Source: Pseudomonadota bacterium
Lineage (GTDB): Bacteria > Pseudomonadota > Gammaproteobacteria > Burkholderiales > Burkholderiaceae_C
Length of the DNA stretch: 64,000 nucleotides
Assembly: GCA_021805805.1 (NCBI GenBank)
Contig: JAJZEB010000002.1
Coordinates: forward strand, 19,902-83,901
Direction of reading: 5' to 3'
In this document: piece after piece, positions 9,148 through 21,441 of the stretch
How positions within the stretch are numbered: position 1 is the first letter of the stretch
Layout of the letters: the number at the start of each line of letters is the position of its first letter
Notes under the pieces: generated by a model
Database searches by the model: none
What the model was told of the DNA's origin: nothing
Seen by the model: only the letters and a program-made list of their open reading frames with translations
Program-made: the position numbers and the translations under genes

Positions 9148-11022
9148 TCAGCGCTGCTCGAGCGCTTCCCAGCGTTCGAGCAAGTCCAGCAGCGCGTCGT
9201 CGATCTCCTGCAGCCGGGCCTGCAGCGGCGCGATCTGATGCGGTTCATCGCGGTACAGCGCAGCGTCGCCCAGGCGTTCGCCGATACGCGCCTGTTCGGC
9301 CTCCAGCTCGACGATGCGCTGCGGCAGCTGTTCGAGCTCGCGCTGTTCCTTGTAGCTGAGCTTGCGCGCCGGCTGCGGCTGCCGCGGCTGTGCCGCCCCC
9401 GGCGCAGCCGCCGGCGGCGCGGAGGTCGCTGCCGCCGCAACCTCGCGCCGGCGCTGTGCCTGTGCCAGCCAGTCGTCGACACCGCCCTCGTATTCACGCC
9501 AGCAACCCGCGCCCTCGGCGACCAGCGTGCTGGTGACGACATGGTCGAGAAAACGGCGGTCGTGGCTGACCAGAAACACCGTGCCGTCGAACTCCTGCAG
9601 CAACTGCTCGAGCAGCTCCAAGGTCTCAACGTCGAGATCGTTGGTCGGCTCGTCGAGCACCAGCAGGTTCGCCGGGCGCGCGAACAGTCGCGCGAGCAAC
9701 AGCCGGTTGCGCTCGCCGCCCGACAGCGAACCGACCGGCGACAGCGCACGCTGCGGCGAGAACAGGAAATCGCCCAGATAGCCGATCACGTGCTTGCGCG
9801 CGCCGCCGATCTCGATCCAGTCGCCGCCCGGGCTGATGGTCTGCGCCAGCGTCGCCTGCGGATCGAGCGCGGCACGCATCTGGTCGAAGTAAGCCACCTG
9901 CAGACGCGTGCCGCGCCGCACGCGACCGGCGTCAGGCTCGATCTCGCCCAGGATCAGCTTGAGCAGCGACGTCTTGCCGGCGCCGTTGGGCCCGACCACG
10001 CCGACCTTGTCGCCGCGCAGGATGGTCGTCGAGACCCCGCGCAGCAGCTGCCTGCCGCCAAGCGCCAGGTGCACATCGTCGAGGTCGGCGACGATGCGCC
10101 CGCCGGCTGCCGCAGCGTCCAGTTCCAGACGCACGCGTCCGAGCGTCTCGCGCCGTGCCGCGCGCGCAGCGCGAAGCCGCTGCAGCCGCTGCACGCGGCC
10201 GACGCTGCGCGTTCGCCGCGCTTCGACGCCCTTGCGGATCCACGCCTCCTCCAGCGCCAGCAGCTTGTCGGCGCGCGCGGCCGCGGCAGCCTCGTCGGCC
10301 AAGGCCTGCGCGCGGCGTGCCTCGAATGCCGCGAAATTGCCCGGGTAGCTGCGCAGCGCGCCGCGGTCGAGCTCGACGATGCGGGTCACCACCGCATCGA
10401 GGAAGGCTCGATCGTGGGTCACCAGGACCACCGTGCCGCGAAAGCCCTGCAGCAGCGACTCGAGCCAGATGATGGCATCGAGGTCCAGGTGGTTGGTCGG
10501 TTCATCGAGCAGCAGCAGGTCCGGATCGGCCACCAGCGCACGCCCCAGCGCGACGCGCTTGCGCATGCCGCCGGAAAGCTCGTCGATGCGCGCGCCGCCG
10601 TCGAGCCCGAGGCGTTCCAGAACCTGCGCCACGCGCTGCTGCCAGTTCCAGCCGTCGAGCAGCTCGATGCGCGCAAGCAGCGCGTCCAGGTCCTCGTCGG
10701 GCGGCTGCTCAGCAAAGCGCTCGCACAGTGCGCGCGCCTCGGCCACGCCTTCGGCAACGCCGTCGAACACGCTGGCGCCGGCGGCGAACTCGGCCTCCTG
10801 CGCCACGTAGACCTGGCGCAGCCCCTGCTGCAGCACCACACGCCCGTCGTCAGGCTGCTGCAACCCGGCGATGATCCGCAGCAACGACGATTTGCCGCTG
10901 CCGTTACGCCCGATCAGGCCGACCCGCTCGCCCGGCTCGAGCGCGAACGCGGCGTGGTCGAGCAGCGGCAGATGGCCGAAAGCAAGGCACAAATCAGTAC
11001 AACTCAGCAGGGACATCGTCAA
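9148..11022 (-). CDS. uup: ABC-F family ATPase, Uup-like
   Basis: Two ABC domains (GRNGSGKSSLL, GPNGAGKTSLL; LSGGMRKRVALGRAL, LSGGERNRLLLARL) and C-terminal coiled coil KLSYKEQRELEQLPQRI. Confidence 0.9.
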   Translation of the reverse strand: MTMSLLSCTDLCLAFGHLPLLDHAAFALEPGERVGLIGRNGSGKSSLLRIIAGLQQPDDGRVVLQQGLRQVYVAQEAEFAAGASVFDGVAEGVAEARALCERFAEQPPDEDLDALLARIELLDGWNWQQRVAQVLERLGLDGGARIDELSGGMRKRVALGRALVADPDLLLLDEPTNHLDLDAIIWLESLLQGFRGTVVLVTHDRAFLDAVVTRIVELDRGALRSYPGNFAAFEARRAQALADEAAAAARADKLLALEEAWIRKGVEARRTRSVGRVQRLQRLRAARAARRETLGRVRLELDAAAAGGRIVADLDDVHLALGGRQLLRGVSTTILRGDKVGVVGPNGAGKTSLLKLILGEIEPDAGRVRRGTRLQVAYFDQMRAALDPQATLAQTISPGGDWIEIGGARKHVIGYLGDFLFSPQRALSPVGSLSGGERNRLLLARLFARPANLLVLDEPTNDLDVETLELLEQLLQEFDGTVFLVSHDRRFLDHVVTSTLVAEGAGCWREYEGGVDDWLAQAQRRREVAAAATSAPPAAAPGAAQPRQPQPARKLSYKEQRELEQLPQRIVELEAEQARIGERLGDAALYRDEPHQIAPLQARLQEIDDALLDLLERWEALEQR

Positions 11023-11135
11023 CGATCGGTCAAATCCGCATTGTCCTCCATCCCGCGGCGCGGTGCGGATGCCGCCGCACGAATCCGTGCATCGCCGCTG
11101 CCGGTATGATCGAAGCCTGTCGAACGCTGCGCCTC

Positions 11136-11740
11136 ATGTCGTCCAACACCATCGTTTATCTCGCTTCCTCGAGCCCACGGCGACGCGAACTGCTGCGCCA
11201 GATCGGCGTCGCGTTCGCGCCGCTCGAACCCGAACCCGACGAGGATGCCGAAGCCCTCGAGCAGCCGCTGCACGCGGAGACCCCGACGCACTACGTGCAG
11301 CGCGTCACCGCGCTGAAGCTGCAGGCCGCGCGTGCGCGGCTGCGCCGCCGCAGCCTGCCCGACGGCGTGATCCTGTGCGCCGACACCACGGTGGCGCTGG
11401 GCCGCAGACTGTTCGGCAAGCCGCAAGACGCGGCCGACGCCGCAGCGATGCTGCGTGCGCTCGGCGGCACCACGCACCGCGTGCTGACCGCGGTGGCGCT
11501 GGCGCACGGCAGCCACACCGACAGCGCGCTCAACGTCAGCCGCGTGCGCATGGCAGCGGTCGACGAGGCCGCGCTGCAGGCGTACATCGCCAGCGGGGAA
11601 CCCTTCGGCAAGGCCGGCGGCTACGCCGTGCAGGGGCGCGCGGCCGCGTTCATCGCGCACATCAGCGGCAGCCACTCCGGAATCATGGGCCTGCCGCTGT
11701 TCGAGACCTCCGCGCTGCTGCGCGCCGCAGGAGCGCTGTG

Positions 11741-11741
<1 letters not shown>
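11136..11741 (+). CDS. maf: Maf-family nucleoside triphosphate pyrophosphatase
   Basis: IVYLASSSPRRRELLRQIGV...VILCADTTVALGRRLFGKPQD; also open from an ATG at 11106. Confidence 0.92.
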
Positions 11742-13225
<1,484 letters not shown>

Positions 13226-13272
13226 CGCACCCGGCACGCGGCGGCAAGGCCGCCCGCCGCAAGCATCGGAAC

Positions 13273-13809
13273 TCAGTGCGCCGACGGGCAGGTCGCGTCG
13301 TCGGCCGGAACTTTGCCGACCAGCAGCAGGAAGCTGGCGAAGGGCTTGATCGCGCGCATGGCGACCAGCTTCGGGCCCTGGAACTGCAGCCGCCCGCTCA
13401 TCATCGCCCACATCGGGCCTGGATCGCCGTGGCCCATCGCCTGCCAGTCGGCGGTTTTGGCGTGCATCAGGAAGTCGACGTCGAAGTCGGGGGCAGCCTT
13501 CGGCACGCCGCCGTAGCTGCAGTACGCCTTCGCATCCTTGGGAACGATCTTCAACTCGACCATGCCGGCCTTGCCGCAGTCATCGCGGTACATCTCGACG
13601 ATCTTGTAGCCGCGCCCCTTGTCGTCGTGGAGCCATTCCCCGGCCAGGCCCTGGCTGAGTTGCGGCGTGGAGTTCCACGCCGTGCAGAAGTCGGCCGCCC
13701 ACTGCGGCGACATCAGCACCGGCGCGGCCTCGGCGGATTGCAGCGCGGAAAGCGACGCCAGCGCAACGGCGGCGCACGCCAGCGGACGGAAGAATGAACG
13801 AACAGACAT
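13273..13809 (-). CDS. Exported protein, SCP2 sterol-binding-like domain
   Basis: Signal peptide MSVRSFFRPLACAAVALASLSALQSAEA; MSGRLQFQGPKLVAMRAIKPFASFLLLVG resembles SCP2. Confidence 0.6.
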   Translation of the reverse strand: MSVRSFFRPLACAAVALASLSALQSAEAAPVLMSPQWAADFCTAWNSTPQLSQGLAGEWLHDDKGRGYKIVEMYRDDCGKAGMVELKIVPKDAKAYCSYGGVPKAAPDFDVDFLMHAKTADWQAMGHGDPGPMWAMMSGRLQFQGPKLVAMRAIKPFASFLLLVGKVPADDATCPSAH

Positions 13810-13922
13810 CGACGGAACTCCTCGGGTGGCGGGAAAAAGCGCCACGAAGGCGCCGCAACCATGGAGTATCCGTCTGTATTTATTTAGACATATATAGTGA
13901 TTTCCAGAACTTGGCAGCCGCC

Positions 13923-14849
13923 TCAGACGTACTCGGCAAGGTTCTGGCGCATCTTCTTCATCGCCTGCACTTCGATCTGCCGGATGCGCTCGGCAGACAC
14001 GCCGTACTCGGCAGCCAGCTCGTGCAAGGTCTTGCCGCCGCTGCCGTCGTCGTTGACCGCCAGCCAGCGCTGCTCGACGATTCGCCGGCTGCGCGCATCG
14101 AGCCGCTCGAGTGCCTGCGACAGGCCCTGCTGCTGCAGCCGCTCGCGGCCACGCGCTTCGAGCACGGCATCGGGTTCATCGCTGCGCTCGGACAGGTAGG
14201 CGATCGGGCCGAAACCCTCGCCACCGTCGTCTCCACCCGGCTGCAGCGCGATATCCGCGCCGGTCATGCGCTGTTCCATCTCGATCACGTCGCTGCGCTT
14301 GACGTCGAGCTCGCGTGCCACCGCATCGATTTCGGCGTCGCGAAACCCCTCCATGCCCTGCTTCATCGAGCGCAGATTGAAGAACAGCTTGCGTTGCGCC
14401 TTGGTCGTCGCAACCTTGACCATGCGCCAGTTGCGCAAAATGTATTCGTGGATCTCGGCCTTGATCCAGTGCAGCGCGTAGCTGACCAGACGCACACCCT
14501 GCGCCGGATCGAAGCGCCGCACGGCCTTCATCAGCCCGACGTTGCCTTCCTGGATCAGATCGGCGTGCGGCAGTCCGTAGCCCAGATAGTGGCGCGCGAC
14601 CGAAACCACGACCCTCAGGTGGGACATCACCAGCTTGCCGGCGGCATCGCGGTCCTCGCGCTCCTGCCAAGCTCTGGCCAGCGCCTGCTCCTCGTCGGCG
14701 CTGAGCATCGGCATGCGATTGACCGCAGCGATGTACGACTCGAGATTGCCCAGGCTCGGAACCTGCGCCGGGAACCCGACCGCGAAACCGGGACTCGCCT
14801 TGCGCGGCGCCAAACCGTAATTCAGAACGCTGGTGTCGGCCATCTGCAT
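13923..14849 (-). CDS. rpoH: RNA polymerase sigma factor RpoH (sigma32)
   Basis: MQMADTSVLNYGLAP...YLGYGLPHADLIQEGNVGLMKAVRRFDPAQGVRLVSYALHWIKAEIHEYILRNWRMVKVATTKAQRKLFFNLR. Confidence 0.97.
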   Translation of the reverse strand: MQMADTSVLNYGLAPRKASPGFAVGFPAQVPSLGNLESYIAAVNRMPMLSADEEQALARAWQEREDRDAAGKLVMSHLRVVVSVARHYLGYGLPHADLIQEGNVGLMKAVRRFDPAQGVRLVSYALHWIKAEIHEYILRNWRMVKVATTKAQRKLFFNLRSMKQGMEGFRDAEIDAVARELDVKRSDVIEMEQRMTGADIALQPGGDDGGEGFGPIAYLSERSDEPDAVLEARGRERLQQQGLSQALERLDARSRRIVEQRWLAVNDDGSGGKTLHELAAEYGVSAERIRQIEVQAMKKMRQNLAEYV

Positions 14850-14874
14850 ACTCCTCCGTCCATGACCACGCATT

Positions 14875-14901
14875 TTAGCACTCTCCACGTTTGAGTGCTA
14901 A
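14875..14901. promoter_or_regulatory. CIRCE element (HrcA operator) upstream of rpoH
   Basis: TTAGCACTC-tccacgttt-GAGTGCTAA, exact match to consensus TTAGCACTC-N9-GAGTGCTAA. Confidence 0.95.
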
Positions 14902-14928
14902 CACGGTGGCGCGCGGCGCGGGCCCGGC

Positions 14929-15975
14929 TCAGGCGTCGAGCAGCGCATGCGCGAAGGCCTGCGCGTCGAACACCTGCAGGTCGTCGAGCGACTCGCCGAC
15001 GCCGACGAAATAGATCGGGATCGGACGCTCGCGCGCGATCGCTGCGATCACCCCGCCCTTGGCGCTGCCGTCGAGCTTGGTCAGAATGATTCCGCTCAGT
15101 CCCACCGCATCGTCGAACGCGCGCAACTGCGCCAGCGCGTTCTGCCCGTTGGTCGAGTCGATGACCAGCAAAACCTCGTGCGGCGCGCCGTCCATCGCTT
15201 TGGCGACGACGCGCCGGATTTTTTTCAGTTCCTCCATCAGATGCTGCTGCGTCGGCAGGCGCCCGGCGGTGTCGACGATGACCACGTCGCTGCCGCGCGC
15301 GCGCCCGGCGCTGACCGCATCGAAAGCCACCGCGGCCGGGTCGCCGCCCTGCTGCGCGATGACCTGCACCGCGTTGCGCTCGCCCCAGGCCGCGAGCTGC
15401 TCGCGCGCGGCGGCGCGGAAGGTGTCGCCGGCGGCCAGCAGCACACTGCACCCGGCGCGCTGCAGGTGACGCGTGAGCTTGCCGATGCTGGTCGTCTTGC
15501 CGGCGCCATTGACGCCGACCATCATCATCACCGTCGGCTGGGTGCGACCGATGTCGAGCGGCTTTTGCAGCGGCGCAAGCAGCTCGGCGAGGATTTCGCG
15601 CAGCAGTTCGCGCACCTGCTGCGGCGTCTGCGCACCGCTTGCGCGCACCTTGCGTCTGAGCTGGTCGAGCACATCGCGGGTTGCCGCAACGCCGGCGTCG
15701 GCCATGATCAACGCGCTTTCGAGTTCCTCGTACAACGCCTCGTCGATGCGGTTGCCGCCGAACAGTCCGGACAGACCGGCTCCGGTCTTGCGCAAGCCGC
15801 TGCGCAGGCGCGCGAACCAGCCCGAGGCGCCGCCCGCGGCGGGCTCGGGCGACGAAGCCGCCGCTTCAGCGTCGGACTGTCTCGGCTCCGCTTCGACCGG
15901 CTCCGCTTCGACCGGCGGCAGCGTGGCGGGGGTCGGCGCGGGCGCCGCAGACTTGCGCTTGAAAAAACGGAACAT
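14929..15975 (-). CDS. ftsY: Signal recognition particle receptor FtsY
   Basis: MFRFFKRKSAAP...VGVNGAGKTTSIGKLTRHLQ...DTFRAAAREQL...VDTAGRLPTQQHLMEEL...TKLDGSAKGG. Confidence 0.96.
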   Translation of the reverse strand: MFRFFKRKSAAPAPTPATLPPVEAEPVEAEPRQSDAEAAASSPEPAAGGASGWFARLRSGLRKTGAGLSGLFGGNRIDEALYEELESALIMADAGVAATRDVLDQLRRKVRASGAQTPQQVRELLREILAELLAPLQKPLDIGRTQPTVMMMVGVNGAGKTTSIGKLTRHLQRAGCSVLLAAGDTFRAAAREQLAAWGERNAVQVIAQQGGDPAAVAFDAVSAGRARGSDVVIVDTAGRLPTQQHLMEELKKIRRVVAKAMDGAPHEVLLVIDSTNGQNALAQLRAFDDAVGLSGIILTKLDGSAKGGVIAAIARERPIPIYFVGVGESLDDLQVFDAQAFAHALLDA

Positions 15976-15977
15976 GA

Positions 15978-17225
<1,248 letters not shown>

Positions 17226-17237
17226 GGGACGACGACG

Positions 17238-17495
17238 ATGGCGCTATGGATCACCGACGATTGCATCAACTGCGACGTGTGCGAGCCCGAATGCCCGAAC
17301 CAGGCGATTTCGATGGGCGAGCAGATCTATGAGATCGACCCTGATCGTTGCACCGAGTGCGTCGGCCACCACGATCAGCCGCAATGCGTGCAGCTGTGCC
17401 CGGTGGCGTGCATCCCGGTGCGGCCGGATCGGGTCGAGTCGCGCGATACCCTGATGCAGCGCTACCTTCGCCTGCAGGGTTCCCCGGTGGCCTGA
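17238..17495 (+). CDS. YfhL-type 2[4Fe-4S] ferredoxin
   Basis: MALWITDDCINCDVCEPECPNQAI...DRCTECVGHHDQPQCVQLCPVACI. Confidence 0.93.
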   Translation: MALWITDDCINCDVCEPECPNQAISMGEQIYEIDPDRCTECVGHHDQPQCVQLCPVACIPVRPDRVESRDTLMQRYLRLQGSPVA

Positions 17496-17545
17496 CGCGC
17501 ACGCCGGCGGCGCGTCGCGGCCGAACAACGCGCGCGGGCCGCGGT

Positions 17546-18184
17546 TCAGCTCCCGGATCCGGAGCGGGAATCGCCGGAGCGGGAATCGCCGGAGCGGGAA
17601 TCGCCCTTGGCTGCGTTGCCGCGGTGCAGTTGCATCACCGCCTGATCGACGCGGCCATGCAGCAAGTCGGGAAGAACGTCGAGCGCACGCTGCATCGCCT
17701 GCTCGATCAGGTCGAGTTCACCGCGCTGCGGACGGCCGAGAACGAAACCGATCACCGCGCCACGTTCGCCAGGATGCCCGATCCCCAGCCGCAGGCGCCA
17801 GAACTGCGGCGTGCCCAGCTGTGCGGCGATGTCGCGCAGGCCGTTGTGTCCGGCGTGCCCGCCGCCGAGCTTGATCCTGGCTTGCCCAGGGGGCAGGTCG
17901 AGTTCGTCGTGCGCGACCAGGATCTGCTCCGGAGCGATCTTGTAGAAGCGCGCCAGCGCCGCCACCGCCTGCCCTGACCGGTTCATGTACGTCGTCGGCT
18001 CGAGCAGCCAGACCTCGCCGTCACCGGTGTGCCAGCGCGCCAGGTCACCGAAGAAACCGCGCTGCGGGCGCAATTGCAGCCGCTCGCGCAGCGCCAGCTG
18101 GTCGAGCCACCAGAAACCGGCGTTGTGTCGCTGCTGGGCGTGTTCGGGCCCTGGGTTGCCGAGCCCGACGACGAGGCGGATCAA
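17546..18184 (-). CDS. pth: Peptidyl-tRNA hydrolase
   Basis: [31 protein letters not shown]...[13 protein letters not shown]...HDELDLPPG; probable TTG start overlapping gpsA TGA; repetitive C-terminus [16 protein letters not shown]. Confidence 0.92.
   Translation of the reverse strand: MIRLVVGLGNPGPEHAQQRHNAGFWWLDQLALRERLQLRPQRGFFGDLARWHTGDGEVWLLEPTTYMNRSGQAVAALARFYKIAPEQILVAHDELDLPPGQARIKLGGGHAGHNGLRDIAAQLGTPQFWRLRLGIGHPGERGAVIGFVLGRPQRGELDLIEQAMQRALDVLPDLLHGRVDQAVMQLHRGNAAKGDSRSGDSRSGDSRSGSGS
17561..17605 (-). repeat. 15-bp tandem repeat x3 in pth 3' end
   Basis: ggagcgggaatcgcc at 17561, 17576, 17591. Confidence 0.95.
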
Positions 18185-19194
18185 GGCCGCGTCTCCGGCT
18201 GCGGTTCGCGCGCCAGCAGGGCCTGAACGGCTTCGGCTGCGGTGCAGGTCCCGTCGAGCAGCGCGCCGACCGCGGCTGCGATCGGCATGTCGATTGCGTG
18301 CCGCTCGGCCAACTCGAGCAGCGTGCGCGCCGTGTACACCCCTTCGGCAACATGGCCGAGCTCGCGCACGATGGCGTCCAGCGGCTTGCCGGCGGCCAGC
18401 TGCAGACCGACGCGCCGATTGCGCGAGAGTTTTCCGGTGCAGGTCAGCACCAGGTCGCCGAGCCCGCTCAGACCAGTGAACGTCTCGCGTTGCGCGCCCA
18501 GCACCAGACCCAGGCGGCTCATTTCGGCCAGGCCTCGGGTGATCAGCGCGGCGCGCGCGTTGTGCCCCTGCTCGAGGCCGTCGCTGACCCCGCAAGCGAT
18601 CGCCAGCACGTTCTTCACCGCGCCGCCGACCGCCACTCCGCAAAGGTCGTCGCTGGCGTACACGCGCATGCCGTCGTGATGCAGCGCGCCCACGCTGGCA
18701 CGCAGCAGCGACGCGTCGCGGCTGGCCACGGTCAGCGCCGACGGCAGTCCGCGCGCGACCTCGTCGGCGAAGCTCGGCCCCGACAGCAGGCCCACTGCGG
18801 GATGCTGCGGCCAGTCGGCGAAGACCTGCTCGACGACCTGGTGCGGCAAAGCCGCGGTTTCGCGCTCGAACCCCTTGCACAGCACCAGCACCCCGACCGC
18901 GGGCGCACGCTGCGCGGCGAGCTGCCGGGCCAGCGCACGCAATGCCGCCAGCGGCACCGCGAGCACCAGCAACCCGTCGGGCGTTGCATGCGCGACGGCC
19001 TGCTGCAGGTCGGCCGTGCACTGCAGCGCAGCAGGCAGTGCGACACCGGGCAGGTAGCGCCGGTTCTCGCGCGTGCGCTGCAGTGCATCGACCTGCTGCG
19101 GGTCGCGTCCCCACAGCACCGTGTCTTGACGGGCCGCGGCGTGCGCGGCCATCGCCGTGCCCCAGGCGCCGGCGCCGAGCACGCTGACCCTCAT
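18181..19194 (-). CDS. gpsA: Glycerol-3-phosphate dehydrogenase [NAD(P)+]
   Basis: [20 protein letters not shown]...[18 protein letters not shown]...[21 protein letters not shown]. Confidence 0.95.
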   Translation of the reverse strand: MRVSVLGAGAWGTAMAAHAAARQDTVLWGRDPQQVDALQRTRENRRYLPGVALPAALQCTADLQQAVAHATPDGLLVLAVPLAALRALARQLAAQRAPAVGVLVLCKGFERETAALPHQVVEQVFADWPQHPAVGLLSGPSFADEVARGLPSALTVASRDASLLRASVGALHHDGMRVYASDDLCGVAVGGAVKNVLAIACGVSDGLEQGHNARAALITRGLAEMSRLGLVLGAQRETFTGLSGLGDLVLTCTGKLSRNRRVGLQLAAGKPLDAIVRELGHVAEGVYTARTLLELAERHAIDMPIAAAVGALLDGTCTAAEAVQALLAREPQPETRP

Positions 19195-19204
19195 GCCGAC
19201 AGCA

Positions 19205-19705
19205 TCAGTTCAGCGCCGCCCCATCGGGACCGATCAGGTCGCCGGGTTGCTGTCCGGCCTGTTGCGCGCGCTGGCTTTCGTACATCGCCTGGAAATTGAT
19301 TTCCGCAAGGTGCACCGGCGGGAAACCAGCACGGGTGATCGCGTCGGCCAGATTCGCCCGCAGATACGGGTAGACGGTCTGCGGGCACGCGATTCCCAGC
19401 AACATGTCGGTGTGTTCGGTCGGGATGTTGCGCAGTTCGAAAATGCCGGCCTGCTTGCCCTCGACCAGGAACAGCGTCTGTTCGTTGACGCGCGCGGTGA
19501 TCGTCGCGGTGACCGCGACTTCGTACACCCCTTCGGCGATCGCTTCGCTGGCCAGGTTCATCTGCACGTCGACGGTCGGCTGCACCTGCTCGAGCAGGAT
19601 GCGCGGCGAATTCGGCTGCTCCAGCGACATGTCCTTCAGATAGCAGCGCTGCAGCGCGAAGACCGGCTGCTGGTCATCGGCGGCGGGATTCGGTGGGGTG
19701 CTCAT
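19205..19705 (-). CDS. secB: Protein-export chaperone SecB
   Basis: [29 protein letters not shown]...[27 protein letters not shown]. Confidence 0.97.
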   Translation of the reverse strand: MSTPPNPAADDQQPVFALQRCYLKDMSLEQPNSPRILLEQVQPTVDVQMNLASEAIAEGVYEVAVTATITARVNEQTLFLVEGKQAGIFELRNIPTEHTDMLLGIACPQTVYPYLRANLADAITRAGFPPVHLAEINFQAMYESQRAQQAGQQPGDLIGPDGAALN

Positions 19706-19808
19706 GCGTGGGCTCCATGACTACGTTGGGTCGCGCGCGATGCGTCGTGCGCGAGCGGGAATCCGGCATTGTAGGAGCACGCCGCAGAGCCCGGCCTCGG
19801 CTGCGGAC

Positions 19809-20072
19809 TCACCCGGCGTGCAGCATCGCTTCGAGCTCGCCGCGCGCATCCAGCGCATACAGGTCGTCGCAACCGCCGACGTGGGTGTCGCCGATGTAGA
19901 TCTGCGGCACCGTCCTGCGCCCGGTGTCGCGCATCATCGCCGCGCGCGCCTGCGCGTCGAGGTCGATGCGGATCTCGTCGATCTCGGTCACGCCACGCTT
20001 GTGCAGCAAGGCCTTGGCGCGCTGGCAATACGGGCATACCGCGGTCGTGTACATGCGCACTCTGGACAGCAT
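19809..20072 (-). CDS. grxC: Glutaredoxin 3
   Basis: MLSRVRMYTTAVCPYCQRAKALLHKRGV...TVPQIYIGDTHVGGCDDLYAL. Confidence 0.95.
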   Translation of the reverse strand: MLSRVRMYTTAVCPYCQRAKALLHKRGVTEIDEIRIDLDAQARAAMMRDTGRRTVPQIYIGDTHVGGCDDLYALDARGELEAMLHAG

Positions 20073-20085
20073 GGTCGTCTCCCGT

Positions 20086-20499
20086 TCAGCTCTTTTCCAC
20101 CGGCAGTCCGGCTTCGCGCCAGGCACGCAGCCCGCCGGCCACCGCGACCGCACGACCGTAGCCGTGCTTGCGCAGCGTGGTCGCGGCGCGTCCGGCACGC
20201 GCGCCGCTCTGGCACAGCACGAGCACCGGCAGATCCTTGTTCTTCGGCAGTTCGGCCAGGCGCTGTTCGATCTGTCCGAGCGGAATGTTGCGCGCGCCCA
20301 CGCCGTGCCCGGCAGCGTGCTCGCCGGGCTCGCAGACGTCGATCAGCACGCCCTTTTCCCGGTTGATCTGCCGCACTGCCTCGGCCGGCGCGACGCCGCC
20401 GCCACCGCGTGAAAAGCTGGACCACAGCAGCATGCCGCCCGACAGCACGGCAATCGCGACCAGCGCGAGGTTGTCGATGATGAATTTCAAGATGCGCAC
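20086..20499 (-). CDS. Rhodanese-like domain membrane-anchored protein
   Basis: N-terminal TM helix; rhodanese [45 protein letters not shown]. Confidence 0.9.
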   Translation of the reverse strand: MRILKFIIDNLALVAIAVLSGGMLLWSSFSRGGGGVAPAEAVRQINREKGVLIDVCEPGEHAAGHGVGARNIPLGQIEQRLAELPKNKDLPVLVLCQSGARAGRAATTLRKHGYGRAVAVAGGLRAWREAGLPVEKS

Positions 20500-20649
20500 T
20501 CCGGCAACGCAGCGAAAGACCGGATTCTAGGAACTTCGGCGGCGACGCGTCGGAGATGCGTCGCGCGCAGCGCGTCGCGTGCGGCGCGCGCACGGTGCAC
20601 TACCATGTCGAATCGAAATCGGATCCCAACTTCGTCTGCTCCACCGAAC

Positions 20650-21354
20650 ATGCACAAATTGGTCATGATTCGCCATGGCGAATCACTCTGGAACAAGGAA
20701 AACCGCTTCACCGGCTGGGTCGACGTCGATCTGACCACGCAAGGCGCCGACGAAGCGCGTCGCGCGGGCAGCCTGCTCAAGGCCCACGGACTGGATTTCG
20801 ACGTCGCGTACACCTCGGTGCTCAAGCGCGCGGTGCGCACGCTGTGGCTGTGCCTGGACTCGATGGACCGGATGTGGCTGCCCACGGTGCACAGCTGGCG
20901 CCTGAACGAGCGCCATTACGGCGCGCTGCAGGGGCTGAACAAGGCCGAGACCGCGGCCAAGTTCGGCGACGAGCAGGTGATGCAATGGCGCCGCAGCTAC
21001 GACGTTCCGCCGCCGGCGATGGACGAGAACCACCGCCAAGAACTCGCCGCCGACCCGCGCTACGCCCGCGCCAACCCGCTCGACCTGCCGCTGAGCGAAT
21101 GCCTCAAGGACACCGTGCACCGCGTGCTGCCGCTGTGGGAGGAGTCGCTGGCGCCGGCGATCCGCGCCGGACGCCGCCTGCTGGTGGTTTCGCACGGCAA
21201 TTCGATGCGCGCGCTGATCAAGCATCTGGACGGAATTTCCGACGCCGACATCGTCGGCCTGAACGTGCCGAACGGAACACCGCTGGTCTACGAACTCGAC
21301 GCTGCGCTCAAGCCGATCCGGCGCTACTACCTCGAAGCCGACGCCGCGCGCTGA
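20650..21354 (+). CDS. gpmA: 2,3-bisphosphoglycerate-dependent phosphoglycerate mutase
   Basis: [32 protein letters not shown]...[19 protein letters not shown]. Confidence 0.96.
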   Translation: MHKLVMIRHGESLWNKENRFTGWVDVDLTTQGADEARRAGSLLKAHGLDFDVAYTSVLKRAVRTLWLCLDSMDRMWLPTVHSWRLNERHYGALQGLNKAETAAKFGDEQVMQWRRSYDVPPPAMDENHRQELAADPRYARANPLDLPLSECLKDTVHRVLPLWEESLAPAIRAGRRLLVVSHGNSMRALIKHLDGISDADIVGLNVPNGTPLVYELDAALKPIRRYYLEADAAR

Positions 21355-21441
21355 GCACCGCGCAGGCGCCTCGAATCGGGGCGGCCGCCCTACTCGAGCC
21401 CTACGCTATCTATATACTGACGGATATTCGAGGGATCAGGC

